DNA from: Mucilaginibacter pedocola
GTDB taxonomy: Bacteria > Bacteroidota > Bacteroidia > Sphingobacteriales > Sphingobacteriaceae
NCBI RefSeq assembly: GCF_002013915.1
Contig: NZ_MBTF01000038.1
Location: 62,001-126,000, forward strand
DNA: 64,000 bases
Direction of reading: 5' to 3'
Shown: in pieces, positions 35,173 through 43,076 of the stretch
How positions within the stretch are numbered: the stretch's first letter is position 1
Layout of the letters: each line of letters opens with the position of its first letter
The notes under the pieces: model-generated
Databases searched by the model: none
What the model was told of the DNA's origin: nothing
Seen by the model: only the letters and a program-made list of their open reading frames with translations
Translations under genes and position numbers: made by a program

Positions 35173-36780
35173 ATGTCTGTAGAAAAAAAGATAATAAAGA
35201 TAATCAGAAAGTTTATAGGTTACCACAATGTGCCTGTTACAACTGCTAATATTAGCGACGTTTTACTTACCCATCCCGATTTCCCCGATCTGGTTAGCAT
35301 TTCTGATGCTTTCGATGAATGGAAGATAGACCACGCAACGTTAAAGGTAAAACCCGAGCAGCTTGTTGATATTGAAACGCCATTTATAGCAAGCCTAACC
35401 GACCCCGACGACTACCTGGCCATAGTTAAAGAGGTTAGCAACGATTATGTGATTTACGAAGCAGGGAACGGCCAAGACCTTAAAATTGATTTTGTGGGTT
35501 TCCTGGAGCGATGGAGAGGTGTTGTTATAGCAGTATCGCCGGATGAAAATTCGGGCGAGGCCGATTACCCGGCCAAGTACAAGGCTCAAAAAATAAATGC
35601 TTACAAGTGGGGGCTTTCCGGCTTAATTTTAATTACGCTATTAGCAGTTTTAATAAAGCTAAGGCTTGATACCACAGAGGCCCGGTACCTGGCGCCACTG
35701 CTTACCGGGCTGCTGTTTGCAGGCCTTGGTGTAATACTGAGCGCGCTTACCTATAGTTACGATAAAGGCTCGGCGCCCGAGTTTGTAAAAGAAATATGCG
35801 GCGCCGTATCCGGCAAAGGCTGTAAGGATGTTATTGCATCAAATGCATCAAAAATAATTGGCAACATAACTTTATCAGAAATAGGCCTCGCCTATTTTTT
35901 CGGGGTATTTATACTGCTGTTGCTGCCAACGGCAAATACCATAACCGCGCTGAATATTGCAGCCCTGCTTAATTTGTGCACACTGCCATTTACTGTATTC
36001 TCTATATACTACCAGGCCAAAGTAATGAAGGCAATGTGTGTGCTTTGCATATGCGTGCAGGTATTGTTATGGGTGCAATTCTGTATAGGTTACAGCTATG
36101 GTTTATTATTTATAGGCAACTACGATATTACCGGCCTTGCCGCGGCTTTGGTCAGCTTCAGTATCCCTGCATTCGCGCTAATGCTTTTACGTTCGTTTTT
36201 TGATAAGCAAGAGCAGGTGGGTACTTTAAAAAAAGCGCTTAAGCGTTTTAATAAAAACCCCGAAGTGTTTAACGGTATGCTTAAAAACGGGCGCAGTATT
36301 GATACCGGCAGCGGCGGTAGTTTTATAATAGGCAACCCCGATGCCGAAATAACGCTTACCATAGGCACAAACCTTTTTTGCGCGCCCTGCGCAAACTTAC
36401 ACCCGGTAATACATTCACTTATCAATAAACACGAAAGCCTGGTAAAAATTCAGTATGTGTTTCTCATCCCGCCCGATGATGCCGAACAATACGCCCTGGT
36501 AGATTATCTGCTGGCTATTTACAACCAACACGGGCCATCTGCTGCAGCATATGCGCTTAATTATTGGTTTGAAACTTTTGACCTACCCGGCCTAAAACAG
36601 CAAATACCCACGCAAACAGATGCTTATAAAACACAGAAGTTTATAAACGAGCATAGGGATATCTGCAATCTTTTTGAAATAGAACATAGCCCTGCAGTTT
36701 TTATTAACGGGCAAACCTATCCCTGGATATTTAAACTGAAAGAAATAGCTACCTGGATACCCTACTTAGAGCAGTACTAA
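35173..36780 (+). CDS. C39-like / VKOR / thioredoxin fusion, disulfide-forming enzyme
   Basis: A 535-aa membrane protein with three parts. Residues 1-125 resemble a C39 peptidase fold but contain no cysteine, so they cannot cleave; they may bind a leader peptide. Residues about 145-340 are a VKOR domain with membrane helices, the loop cysteines C209 and C217, and the CVLC centre at 289-292. Residues about 375-535 are a DsbA/thioredoxin-like domain with CAPC at 403-406 and SPAVFING near the cis-proline site. It would oxidise cysteines in the exported proteins and pass electrons to quinone. It directly precedes the cysteine-rich precursor genes. Confidence 0.85.
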   Translation: MSVEKKIIKIIRKFIGYHNVPVTTANISDVLLTHPDFPDLVSISDAFDEWKIDHATLKVKPEQLVDIETPFIASLTDPDDYLAIVKEVSNDYVIYEAGNGQDLKIDFVGFLERWRGVVIAVSPDENSGEADYPAKYKAQKINAYKWGLSGLILITLLAVLIKLRLDTTEARYLAPLLTGLLFAGLGVILSALTYSYDKGSAPEFVKEICGAVSGKGCKDVIASNASKIIGNITLSEIGLAYFFGVFILLLLPTANTITALNIAALLNLCTLPFTVFSIYYQAKVMKAMCVLCICVQVLLWVQFCIGYSYGLLFIGNYDITGLAAALVSFSIPAFALMLLRSFFDKQEQVGTLKKALKRFNKNPEVFNGMLKNGRSIDTGSGGSFIIGNPDAEITLTIGTNLFCAPCANLHPVIHSLINKHESLVKIQYVFLIPPDDAEQYALVDYLLAIYNQHGPSAAAYALNYWFETFDLPGLKQQIPTQTDAYKTQKFINEHRDICNLFEIEHSPAVFINGQTYPWIFKLKEIATWIPYLEQY

Positions 36781-36813
36781 CCATCTATTATATTAATTAC
36801 TAAAACAAAGAAG

Positions 36814-37152
36814 ATGAAAACAATTCCTAAATTATCATTGAATGCATTAAAAAAAAATGCCGACAGCATCATGACCAAAGATGAGCTAAGAAGCGTTAAG
36901 GGCGGATTTCAAACCTGCCAAAAAACTCTGCCCGATCCCGGTAGCTACTTTTGTCAAAGCAACCCCGGCCACCCTGACTGCAATCCGAACTTACCAAGAA
37001 CGGTAACCGGTTATTTATCAAATTGCTACAATTCGTCGGGTTCGTATATCGGTACTGCCTGCCATGTTAATGGCCCATGCGGGCAAAATTATGTAAACGT
37101 AACATGCCAATACGCCTACCCATCAAACGGCAGTTCAGGCGCATGTATTTAA
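36814..37152 (+). CDS. double-glycine precursor protein with eight cysteines (copy 1)
   Basis: A 112-aa secreted-protein precursor. Residues 1-31 form a leader ending KGG (KDELRSVKGG), the cleavage signal for C39-peptidase exporters. The remaining 81 residues carry eight cysteines at 35, 47, 56, 71, 83, 89, 98 and 111, enough for four disulfides, with many Ser, Asn, Gly and Tyr residues. It matches no bacteriocin family I recognise. The start has an AG-rich upstream stretch (CAAAGAAG). It is followed by a conserved hairpin and then by a second copy. Its function could be antibacterial, signalling or surface-related. Confidence 0.8.
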   Translation: MKTIPKLSLNALKKNADSIMTKDELRSVKGGFQTCQKTLPDPGSYFCQSNPGHPDCNPNLPRTVTGYLSNCYNSSGSYIGTACHVNGPCGQNYVNVTCQYAYPSNGSSGACI

Positions 37153-37180
37153 GGTAACATTATTTAACTAACGTACTGCT

Positions 37181-37214
37181 AACAATAGTTATCGGTTAGC
37201 CGGTAACTATTGTT
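37181..37214 (+). other. conserved RNA hairpin after precursor gene 1
   Basis: AACAATAGTTATCGG (37181-37195) pairs with CCGGTAACTATTGTT (37200-37214) around TTAG, with a single T-G wobble in 15 pairs. No T-run follows. The equivalent hairpin after copy 2 has different bases but the same pairing, which suggests it works as RNA, for example to protect the precursor transcript or to reduce read-through into the exporter. Confidence 0.7.
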
Positions 37215-37357
37215 CCTACACAACTAAACAACCTCGCTATCAATAATATAAAACAACGCAACTACCTGCTTCCCTTGCTCCAGCGTAGTAGGTTAACAAC
37301 AACAATCCAGGTGAAACAAAGGAAAAAACTACAGGCTACTTGATATTAACACAGCAA

Positions 37358-37442
37358 TGCAATTTTCATTAGCGGGCAAACCTATACATGGGTATTTAAA
37401 CTAAAAAAATTGCGCCCGCATATCCAACCCGGAGCAGTACTA
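37358..37442 (+). pseudogene. decayed copy of the VKOR/thioredoxin gene 3' end
   Basis: The sequence here aligns with 36695-36780: CGGGCAAACCTAT and GAGCAGTACTAA are shared, and the segment between them has many changes and a net loss of 2 bases that breaks the frame. It is a by-product of the tandem duplication and is not translated. The wider gap 37215-37476 holds no other gene. Confidence 0.75.
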
Positions 37443-37476
37443 AACATCTATTATATCAATTACTAAAACAAACCAG

Positions 37477-37818
37477 ATGAAAACAATTTCTAAATTATCA
37501 TTGAATGCATTAAAAAAAAATGCCGACAGCGTAATGACCAAAGATGAGCTGAGAAGCATTAAAGGCGGCTTTCAAACCTGTCAAAAAAACTTACCCGATC
37601 CTTATGGCAATTACTGCCTGTATCAACACCCTTCCGACCCTGATTGCCAGCCAAACATGCCAAGAACCGGCGTGGGTTATTTATCAAATTGCTACACTTC
37701 GTCGGGCTCATACCTCGGCACTGCCTGCCATGTTAATGGCCCATGCGGGCAAAATTACGTAAATGTAACCTGCCAGTACGCATACGGATCAAATAACGTA
37801 TTTGGTTCTTGCATTTAA
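37477..37818 (+). CDS. double-glycine precursor protein with eight cysteines (copy 2)
   Basis: A 113-aa paralogue of the preceding precursor. The leader is the same length (31 aa) and differs at three positions, ending KDELRSIKGG. The mature part of 82 aa keeps all eight cysteines (35, 47, 57, 72, 84, 90, 99, 112). The stretch GTACHVNGPCGQNYVNVTC is identical in both copies, while the region between cysteines 1 and 4 and the last ten residues vary. This pattern suggests a fixed disulfide core with variable loops. Export is by the C39 transporter just downstream. Confidence 0.8.
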   Translation: MKTISKLSLNALKKNADSVMTKDELRSIKGGFQTCQKNLPDPYGNYCLYQHPSDPDCQPNMPRTGVGYLSNCYTSSGSYLGTACHVNGPCGQNYVNVTCQYAYGSNNVFGSCI

Positions 37819-37846
37819 GTACCATTATTAATTAACGTGCTGCTAA

Positions 37847-37876
37847 CAATAATTACCGGCTTGCCGGTAATTATTG
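37847..37876 (+). other. conserved RNA hairpin after precursor gene 2
   Basis: CAATAATTACCGG (37847-37859) pairs perfectly with CCGGTAATTATTG (37864-37876) around CTTG. Compared with the hairpin after copy 1, one G-C pair has become A-T on both sides and one T-G wobble is a C-G pair. No T-run follows. It lies 84 bp before the exporter gene. Confidence 0.7.
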
Positions 37877-37960
37877 CATAACCTGCTCAAATACAAATAA
37901 ATAGCCTCACAGGCAACACTTTACAACCAACAAAACAATCTATCTGAAATACTAAACCGA

Positions 37961-40180
37961 ATGAGTAAGGCATTCCCCATATATAAACAACTTGACGGTA
38001 TGGACTGCGGCCCCACCTGCTTACGAATGATATCGCAACACTATGGGCGTAAATATTCGGCCAGGTTTATAAAAAAGCGTTCAAATATTTCGAAGGGGGG
38101 CACTTCGTTACTTGGAATTAGCGATGCTGCCGAGAATATCGGTTTCAGGACTATTGGGTTAAAACTTGATGCCCAAAGTTTTTACAGCGATGTGCCCCTA
38201 CCCTGCATTGTACATTGGAACTTAGACCATTTTTTAGTTGTACATAATATAACGCCTAAAAAGAACACCGGCGGTAAAGGCTTTGTAATACATGTGGCAG
38301 ACCCTGCTAAAGGCAAAACTAAATACAACGACAAAGAGTTTGAGCACGGCTGGATAAGCACCCTTAAAAACGGCCGCGAAACCGGCCACTGCCTTGTGTT
38401 AGAGCCTACACCCGAATTTTACCGGGCAGAAGACGAGGTTATTGAAAAACGCACCAGTTTGTTTGATATGGCAGCTTACCTGCGGCCATTCAAAAAACTT
38501 ATTGTACAACTCATTTTATGCTTTGTAACGGCAAGCCTGCTGCAATTGTTTTTCCCGATAATCTCGCAATCGATTATAGACAAAGGGGTTAACAAAAATA
38601 ACCTAAACCTGCTTACCCTGTTGTTGATAGCACAGCTTACGTTATCTTTTGGCCAAACATCGGTCACCTACATTCAAAGCTGGATAACTTTACATTTAAC
38701 CACCCGTATTGATATAGCCCTTATAACCGATTTTTTAGCGCGGTTAATGCGTATGCCCCTATCGTTTTTCGACAGCAAACTGGCAGGCGATGTTTTACAG
38801 CGCGTAAACGATAATAACCGCATACAGGGTTTTCTTACATCAACATCAATCAACTTACTTTTTGCAGTAGGCAACTTTATAGTTTTCAGCTGTATAATGC
38901 TGTATTACAACGCATTGATTTTTTTAATATTCATTACCGGGAGTGCCGTTTATGTTGCCTGGATAACTGGTTTTTTAAAATACCGGCGCGATTTAGACAA
39001 CCGGAATTTTGTGCAGGGTGCCGGCTATCAAAACAATATGATAGAAATGATTAGCGGTATGCAGGAAATAAAACTTAACAATTGCGAAAAACAGAAAAGA
39101 TGGCAGTGGGAGCGCATACAGGTTAAACTTTTTAAAATACGCACAAGGGGCCTAATGATAGGGCAATACCAACAGGGAGGCGCATTTTTAATAAATAGCG
39201 CCAAAAACCTATTCATTTCATACTTCACCGCCAGGTCTGTTATCGAGGGGCAATTATCCGTAGGGGTTCTATTTTCAATCCAATACATTATAGGGCAACT
39301 AAACTCCCCTATAGAACAGTTTGTATCGTTTTCTCAATCGTTGCAGGATGCACAAATAAGCCTGGAAAGGCTCAGCGAAGTAAAACACGAAGAAACGGAA
39401 GATAAATTTGATGAGTTTACCATTCACGAACTTCCGGCACAAAAAAATATAACTATAACCGATCTTACCTACAGGTACGAAGGCCCCGCTTCGCCCGCCG
39501 TGCTCGACAATGTAAGTTTAACTATTCCCGAAAACAAGGTAACGGCTATTGTAGGCGTTAGCGGCAGCGGCAAAACCACGCTTTTAAAAATGCTATTGGG
39601 TTTTTATAAACCCGAAAAGGGGCATATTATGGTTGGCGACGCCCCCTTCGAGCACATCAATTGTAAAGTTTGGAGGCAAAATACCGGCACCGTTTTGCAA
39701 GACAGCTTTATTTTTTCTGATACCATAGCTAACAATATAGCCATTAGCGATGAGTCTGTTGACCGGGATAAACTATTGCACGCTGTAACGATGGCTAATA
39801 TTAAAGAATTTATAGAATCGTTGGCCTTACGGTACAATACCCAAATAGGCGCTGCAGGGCATGGTATTAGTCAGGGCCAAAAACAACGCATGCTAATAGC
39901 AAGGGCCATATACAAAAACCCTCAGTTTATATTTCTGGATGAGGCCACAAACTCCTTAGATGCCAATAACGAAAAAGTTATTATGGATAACCTGAATAAG
40001 TTTTTTAAAGGTAAAACGGTAGTTGTGGTAGCACATAGGCTAAGCACCGTAAAAAATGCGGATAAAATTGTGGTGATAGATAAAGGAAAGATAGTAGAAG
40101 AAGGCACTCACGATGAGCTAAGCAACCTAAAGGGCCATTACTATAACCTCGTAAAAAACCAACTCGAATTGGGGAACTGA
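37961..40180 (+). CDS. C39-peptidase ABC exporter (PCAT)
   Basis: A 739-aa inner-membrane exporter that removes double-glycine leaders and transports the mature part. The peptidase domain has catalytic C16 (DGMDCGPTC), H88 (WNLDHFLVVH) and D112 (VADPAKG). The membrane domain spans about 170-450. The ATPase has Walker A GVSGSGKT (530-537), signature ISQGQ (634-638) in place of LSGGQ, Walker B FIFLDE (654-659) and the H-loop VVVAHRLST. It follows the two precursors and is 1 bp from the adaptor gene. The precursors' KGG sites are its likely substrates. Confidence 0.93.
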   Translation: MSKAFPIYKQLDGMDCGPTCLRMISQHYGRKYSARFIKKRSNISKGGTSLLGISDAAENIGFRTIGLKLDAQSFYSDVPLPCIVHWNLDHFLVVHNITPKKNTGGKGFVIHVADPAKGKTKYNDKEFEHGWISTLKNGRETGHCLVLEPTPEFYRAEDEVIEKRTSLFDMAAYLRPFKKLIVQLILCFVTASLLQLFFPIISQSIIDKGVNKNNLNLLTLLLIAQLTLSFGQTSVTYIQSWITLHLTTRIDIALITDFLARLMRMPLSFFDSKLAGDVLQRVNDNNRIQGFLTSTSINLLFAVGNFIVFSCIMLYYNALIFLIFITGSAVYVAWITGFLKYRRDLDNRNFVQGAGYQNNMIEMISGMQEIKLNNCEKQKRWQWERIQVKLFKIRTRGLMIGQYQQGGAFLINSAKNLFISYFTARSVIEGQLSVGVLFSIQYIIGQLNSPIEQFVSFSQSLQDAQISLERLSEVKHEETEDKFDEFTIHELPAQKNITITDLTYRYEGPASPAVLDNVSLTIPENKVTAIVGVSGSGKTTLLKMLLGFYKPEKGHIMVGDAPFEHINCKVWRQNTGTVLQDSFIFSDTIANNIAISDESVDRDKLLHAVTMANIKEFIESLALRYNTQIGAAGHGISQGQKQRMLIARAIYKNPQFIFLDEATNSLDANNEKVIMDNLNKFFKGKTVVVVAHRLSTVKNADKIVVIDKGKIVEEGTHDELSNLKGHYYNLVKNQLELGN

Positions 40181-40181
40181 T

Positions 40182-41174
40182 ATGGAAAACGCCGTGGAAA
40201 ACAACATCGAAATTTACTCGGATGAGGTGCAGGAGCTAATGGAGGCCCCGCCTGCCTTGATCATAAGATATGGCATAACCGGCATTTTGGTTAGCATTTT
40301 AGTATTAATAGCACTAACCTTTTTTATTGATGATAACCGCGACGTGGCTGTAACAATAACGGCTTTGCCCGGCACAGTGCCTGCAACGATAACAACCGCT
40401 GCTAAATATAAAATAATACAGCCTACGGTATTAGAAAACCAGCTGGTACATAAAAACCAGGTGCTCGCCCTAACAGATAATGATACGCTCAACTACGCAT
40501 CAGTTATCAGTATTAAAAATTACACACACCTGCTCGATTCGGCACTGGGGATTGATAAGGTATCTTTTGCGAAATTGCCGGTAATGTTTGGGCTACGGCA
40601 GCTCGGGGGTATGCAACAACCCTTTTTTAATTTACGGTGGCATGTTATACAGGCAAAATACGAAGCGGACCGCAGCCCCGGCTCCTATTACAAACATTTA
40701 GCTACCCTCGAAAAGGCCGTTGATGAATTTAAGCGAAACTTAACGGATTGGGAAAGCACCCACGTTGTAAAATCACCAATAAAAGGGCTGGTTTCTATAG
40801 GCAGATTTTTCACCGCAGCTAATGGCAATACGGGTTTCAGGTTAACAATCAGCCCCGACGATCGGGTTCAAAAAGCGGGCTTCGACTCGTTATTGCTAAC
40901 AACAGCCGTTCCGCTGCCATACGGTAAGGTAATAAGCTTTAAACTGATTGATACAGCAAAAAGTGCCCCGGCAACGCTGTTACAGGGAATGCTGCTACCC
41001 TCCAACAATACCGGCAAAAACTTCCGGGCTTATTTAAAAATGTCAAAACCGCTTGACGCACAAACAGCAGCTATGCTTACCGATAATTTGGGGCCTAATG
41101 CAGTGGTAACTGTACGTAAGGGATCGCTCGGCGAAAAAATATTTCGCGAAGTAATAAACCTTAATAACAAATGA
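40182..41174 (+). CDS. HlyD-like membrane-fusion (adaptor) protein
   Basis: A 330-aa protein with one N-terminal membrane helix (about 27-48, ITGILVSILVLIALTFF) and a periplasmic part. The lipoyl-like halves are recognisable (TITTAAKYKIIQPTVLENQLVHKNQVLAL given by its ends TITTAAKYK and VHKNQVLAL; later VVKSPIKGLVSIGRF). The coiled-coil hairpin between them is short. It would link the exporter to an outer-membrane channel, which is not encoded here. It begins 1 bp after the exporter stop. Confidence 0.75.
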   Translation: MENAVENNIEIYSDEVQELMEAPPALIIRYGITGILVSILVLIALTFFIDDNRDVAVTITALPGTVPATITTAAKYKIIQPTVLENQLVHKNQVLALTDNDTLNYASVISIKNYTHLLDSALGIDKVSFAKLPVMFGLRQLGGMQQPFFNLRWHVIQAKYEADRSPGSYYKHLATLEKAVDEFKRNLTDWESTHVVKSPIKGLVSIGRFFTAANGNTGFRLTISPDDRVQKAGFDSLLLTTAVPLPYGKVISFKLIDTAKSAPATLLQGMLLPSNNTGKNFRAYLKMSKPLDAQTAAMLTDNLGPNAVVTVRKGSLGEKIFREVINLNNK

Positions 41175-41195
41175 TGCACCTTATTTTTTAGTGAT

Positions 41196-43076
41196 ATGGA
41201 TATTTATAACGGCGTAACGGTCATCATGCCAACATACAGGCACCAGGCATTTATACTACGGGCAATAAAAAGTTTGTTGCTGCAAACCTTTACCAATTGG
41301 GAGTTGATAATTATTAATGATGCATCGCCGGATGATACCGAAAGCGTTATTAAGCATCATTTAAATAACCCCCAGATACGATATTACCGCAACAGTGAAA
41401 ATGCAGGCTTAGGGGCTTGCTTAAATATGGGCATAAAACTGGCATCGCACAACCTTATCGCCTACCTCCCGTCCGACGATTTTTATTACACCCAACACCT
41501 GCAAAACCTTATAGATAAAATAAACGCAGTGCCCAATTGCGTGCTGGCTTATACAGGCATCAAATATCATACTTACAGCTCTGTAACAAGTAATAAAACC
41601 TTGCTTGCCAATGGGCAGGTACCGGGCTTTTATTTACAACTGGCGCAGGTAGCCCACATTAAAAACCAGGAACGCTGGGTGGAACGCGATGAACTGGTAA
41701 CCCACGACCTGTTTACTATGTACTGGAGCAAATTATTGGATAAGGGGATTTTTGCACCAACAAGTAAAGTTACGTGCGAATGGTGCGCGCATCCGGAACA
41801 GCGGCATAAAATAATAAACCAGAAACTGGGCGGCGGCTTGTGTTATTACCGCAGTTACTACCAGGTAAAAGGCCCCATAAGGTTTAAATTACCCACAGGG
41901 ACCATACATAACGAAGAGGAAATTTACACCACCCCTGCGGCATCTGTACCTTTATCGGGTTTAAAAATACTGCTTGTTGGCGAATTGGCCTACAACCCCG
42001 ACCGTATTTTGGCATTTGAAGAGCAGGGGCATAAATTATACGGACTATGGTTGGACAAACCCATGTTCTCAAACTTTGTTGGCCCGCTGCCATTTGGAAA
42101 CGTAACCGACATTAGCCCTGCAAATTGGGTTGAAGAGGTAAAAAAAATAAAGCCCGATATTATTTACGCCCTATTAAATTCAGAAACGGTTCCGTTTGCC
42201 TACCGGGTGTTAACCGAAAACCCGGATATACCGTTTGTATGGCATTTTAAAGAAGGGCCCACGTTTTGCCAAATTGCCGGCCACCAAAACCAATTGATGG
42301 CTCTTTACAGCCTGTCAGACGGGCAGATATTTATAAATGACGAGGTGAAAGCCTGGTTTGGTAATTACCTCAACCTAAATGATGATACCACGCTTATACT
42401 CGACGGCGACCTCCCGAAGAATAATTATTTCAAGGGAACGCGTTCGGCCTTATTATCTGATTTTGATGGCCAAATACATACCGTACTACCCGGCCGCCCA
42501 ATGGGCATTGTGCCCGATGATATAGCAGTTTTGGCGGGGCAAAAAATACATGTGCATTTTTATGGTAACTACCAGGATGTATGGAAAGATTGGGTTAACG
42601 ATTGCATGCAAGCCGCCCCGGGCTATTTTCATGTTCATGAAAATTGTGCACCTGATAACTGGGTGAGCGAGTTTTCTAAATACAACGCCGGCTGGCTGCA
42701 TCATTTCAAAAGCCAAAACAATGGCGAGTTAATGCAAACCGTGTGGGACGATTTAAACCTGCCGGCCCGCATTACAACACTTGCCGCGGCCGGGCTGCCC
42801 ATGCTTCAGTTTAACAACAACGGGCACATAGTAGCTTCGCAGGCGCTGTTGCAAAGGTATGATATAGGTGTTTTGTACGATAGCTTTGAGCATGCCGCGC
42901 AGCTACTAACAGATAGTGCATTGATGCGCCGACTGGCAAACAATGTATGGCACCACCGCGATGAGTTTTCGTTTGACCACCATGTACCGGGCCTTATCGC
43001 ATTCTTCAATAAAATAATAGCCGGCAAGCAAAGTAACAAGGCTTTACATCATACTTATGCAAATGGCAGCTACTAA
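41196..43076 (+). CDS. two-domain glycosyltransferase (GT2 plus GT-B-like)
   Basis: A 626-aa cytosolic enzyme. Residues 1-245 are a GT2-type GT-A domain (VTVIMPTYRHQAFI, IINDASPDD, LPSDDFYY as the metal-binding DxD equivalent). Residues about 255-610 look like a GT-B-type glycosyltransferase (LKILLVGELAYNPD, then TLAAAGLPMLQFNNNG near the donor site). It starts 21 bp after the adaptor gene and overlaps UDP-galactopyranose mutase by 20 bp, so it belongs to the same transcript. It could add one or two sugars to the precursor proteins, as GT2 enzymes do in glycocin clusters, or build a separate glycan. The acceptor is not known. Confidence 0.75.
   Translation: MDIYNGVTVIMPTYRHQAFILRAIKSLLLQTFTNWELIIINDASPDDTESVIKHHLNNPQIRYYRNSENAGLGACLNMGIKLASHNLIAYLPSDDFYYTQHLQNLIDKINAVPNCVLAYTGIKYHTYSSVTSNKTLLANGQVPGFYLQLAQVAHIKNQERWVERDELVTHDLFTMYWSKLLDKGIFAPTSKVTCEWCAHPEQRHKIINQKLGGGLCYYRSYYQVKGPIRFKLPTGTIHNEEEIYTTPAASVPLSGLKILLVGELAYNPDRILAFEEQGHKLYGLWLDKPMFSNFVGPLPFGNVTDISPANWVEEVKKIKPDIIYALLNSETVPFAYRVLTENPDIPFVWHFKEGPTFCQIAGHQNQLMALYSLSDGQIFINDEVKAWFGNYLNLNDDTTLILDGDLPKNNYFKGTRSALLSDFDGQIHTVLPGRPMGIVPDDIAVLAGQKIHVHFYGNYQDVWKDWVNDCMQAAPGYFHVHENCAPDNWVSEFSKYNAGWLHHFKSQNNGELMQTVWDDLNLPARITTLAAAGLPMLQFNNNGHIVASQALLQRYDIGVLYDSFEHAAQLLTDSALMRRLANNVWHHRDEFSFDHHVPGLIAFFNKIIAGKQSNKALHHTYANGSY

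Larger units (their letters stand above)
36695..37890 (+). repeat. tandem duplication of about 663 bp creating two precursor genes
   Basis: The first unit runs from the 3' end of the VKOR fusion gene through precursor 1 and its hairpin. The second starts near 37358 and repeats the same order: a decayed piece of the fusion gene's end, precursor 2 and its hairpin. The start codons are 663 bp apart and the hairpins 664 bp apart. The untranslated sequence just upstream of both precursor starts (ATCTATTATAT, AATTACTAAAACAAA) is nearly identical. Confidence 0.8.

Noticed and set aside
37215-37476. A third precursor gene in the spacer between the copies
   Set aside because: No double-glycine leader or cysteine pattern is found there; the end of the spacer is the decayed copy of the VKOR fusion gene.
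34132-37818. A lanthipeptide cluster
   Set aside because: There is a LanC-like protein, but it lacks zinc ligands, no dehydratase is present, and a VKOR-thioredoxin oxidase points to disulfides, not thioethers.
37181-37876. Ordinary intrinsic terminators after the precursors
   Set aside because: The stems are strong but neither is followed by a T-run, and the exporter genes must be reached by the same transcript or by one from an unseen promoter.
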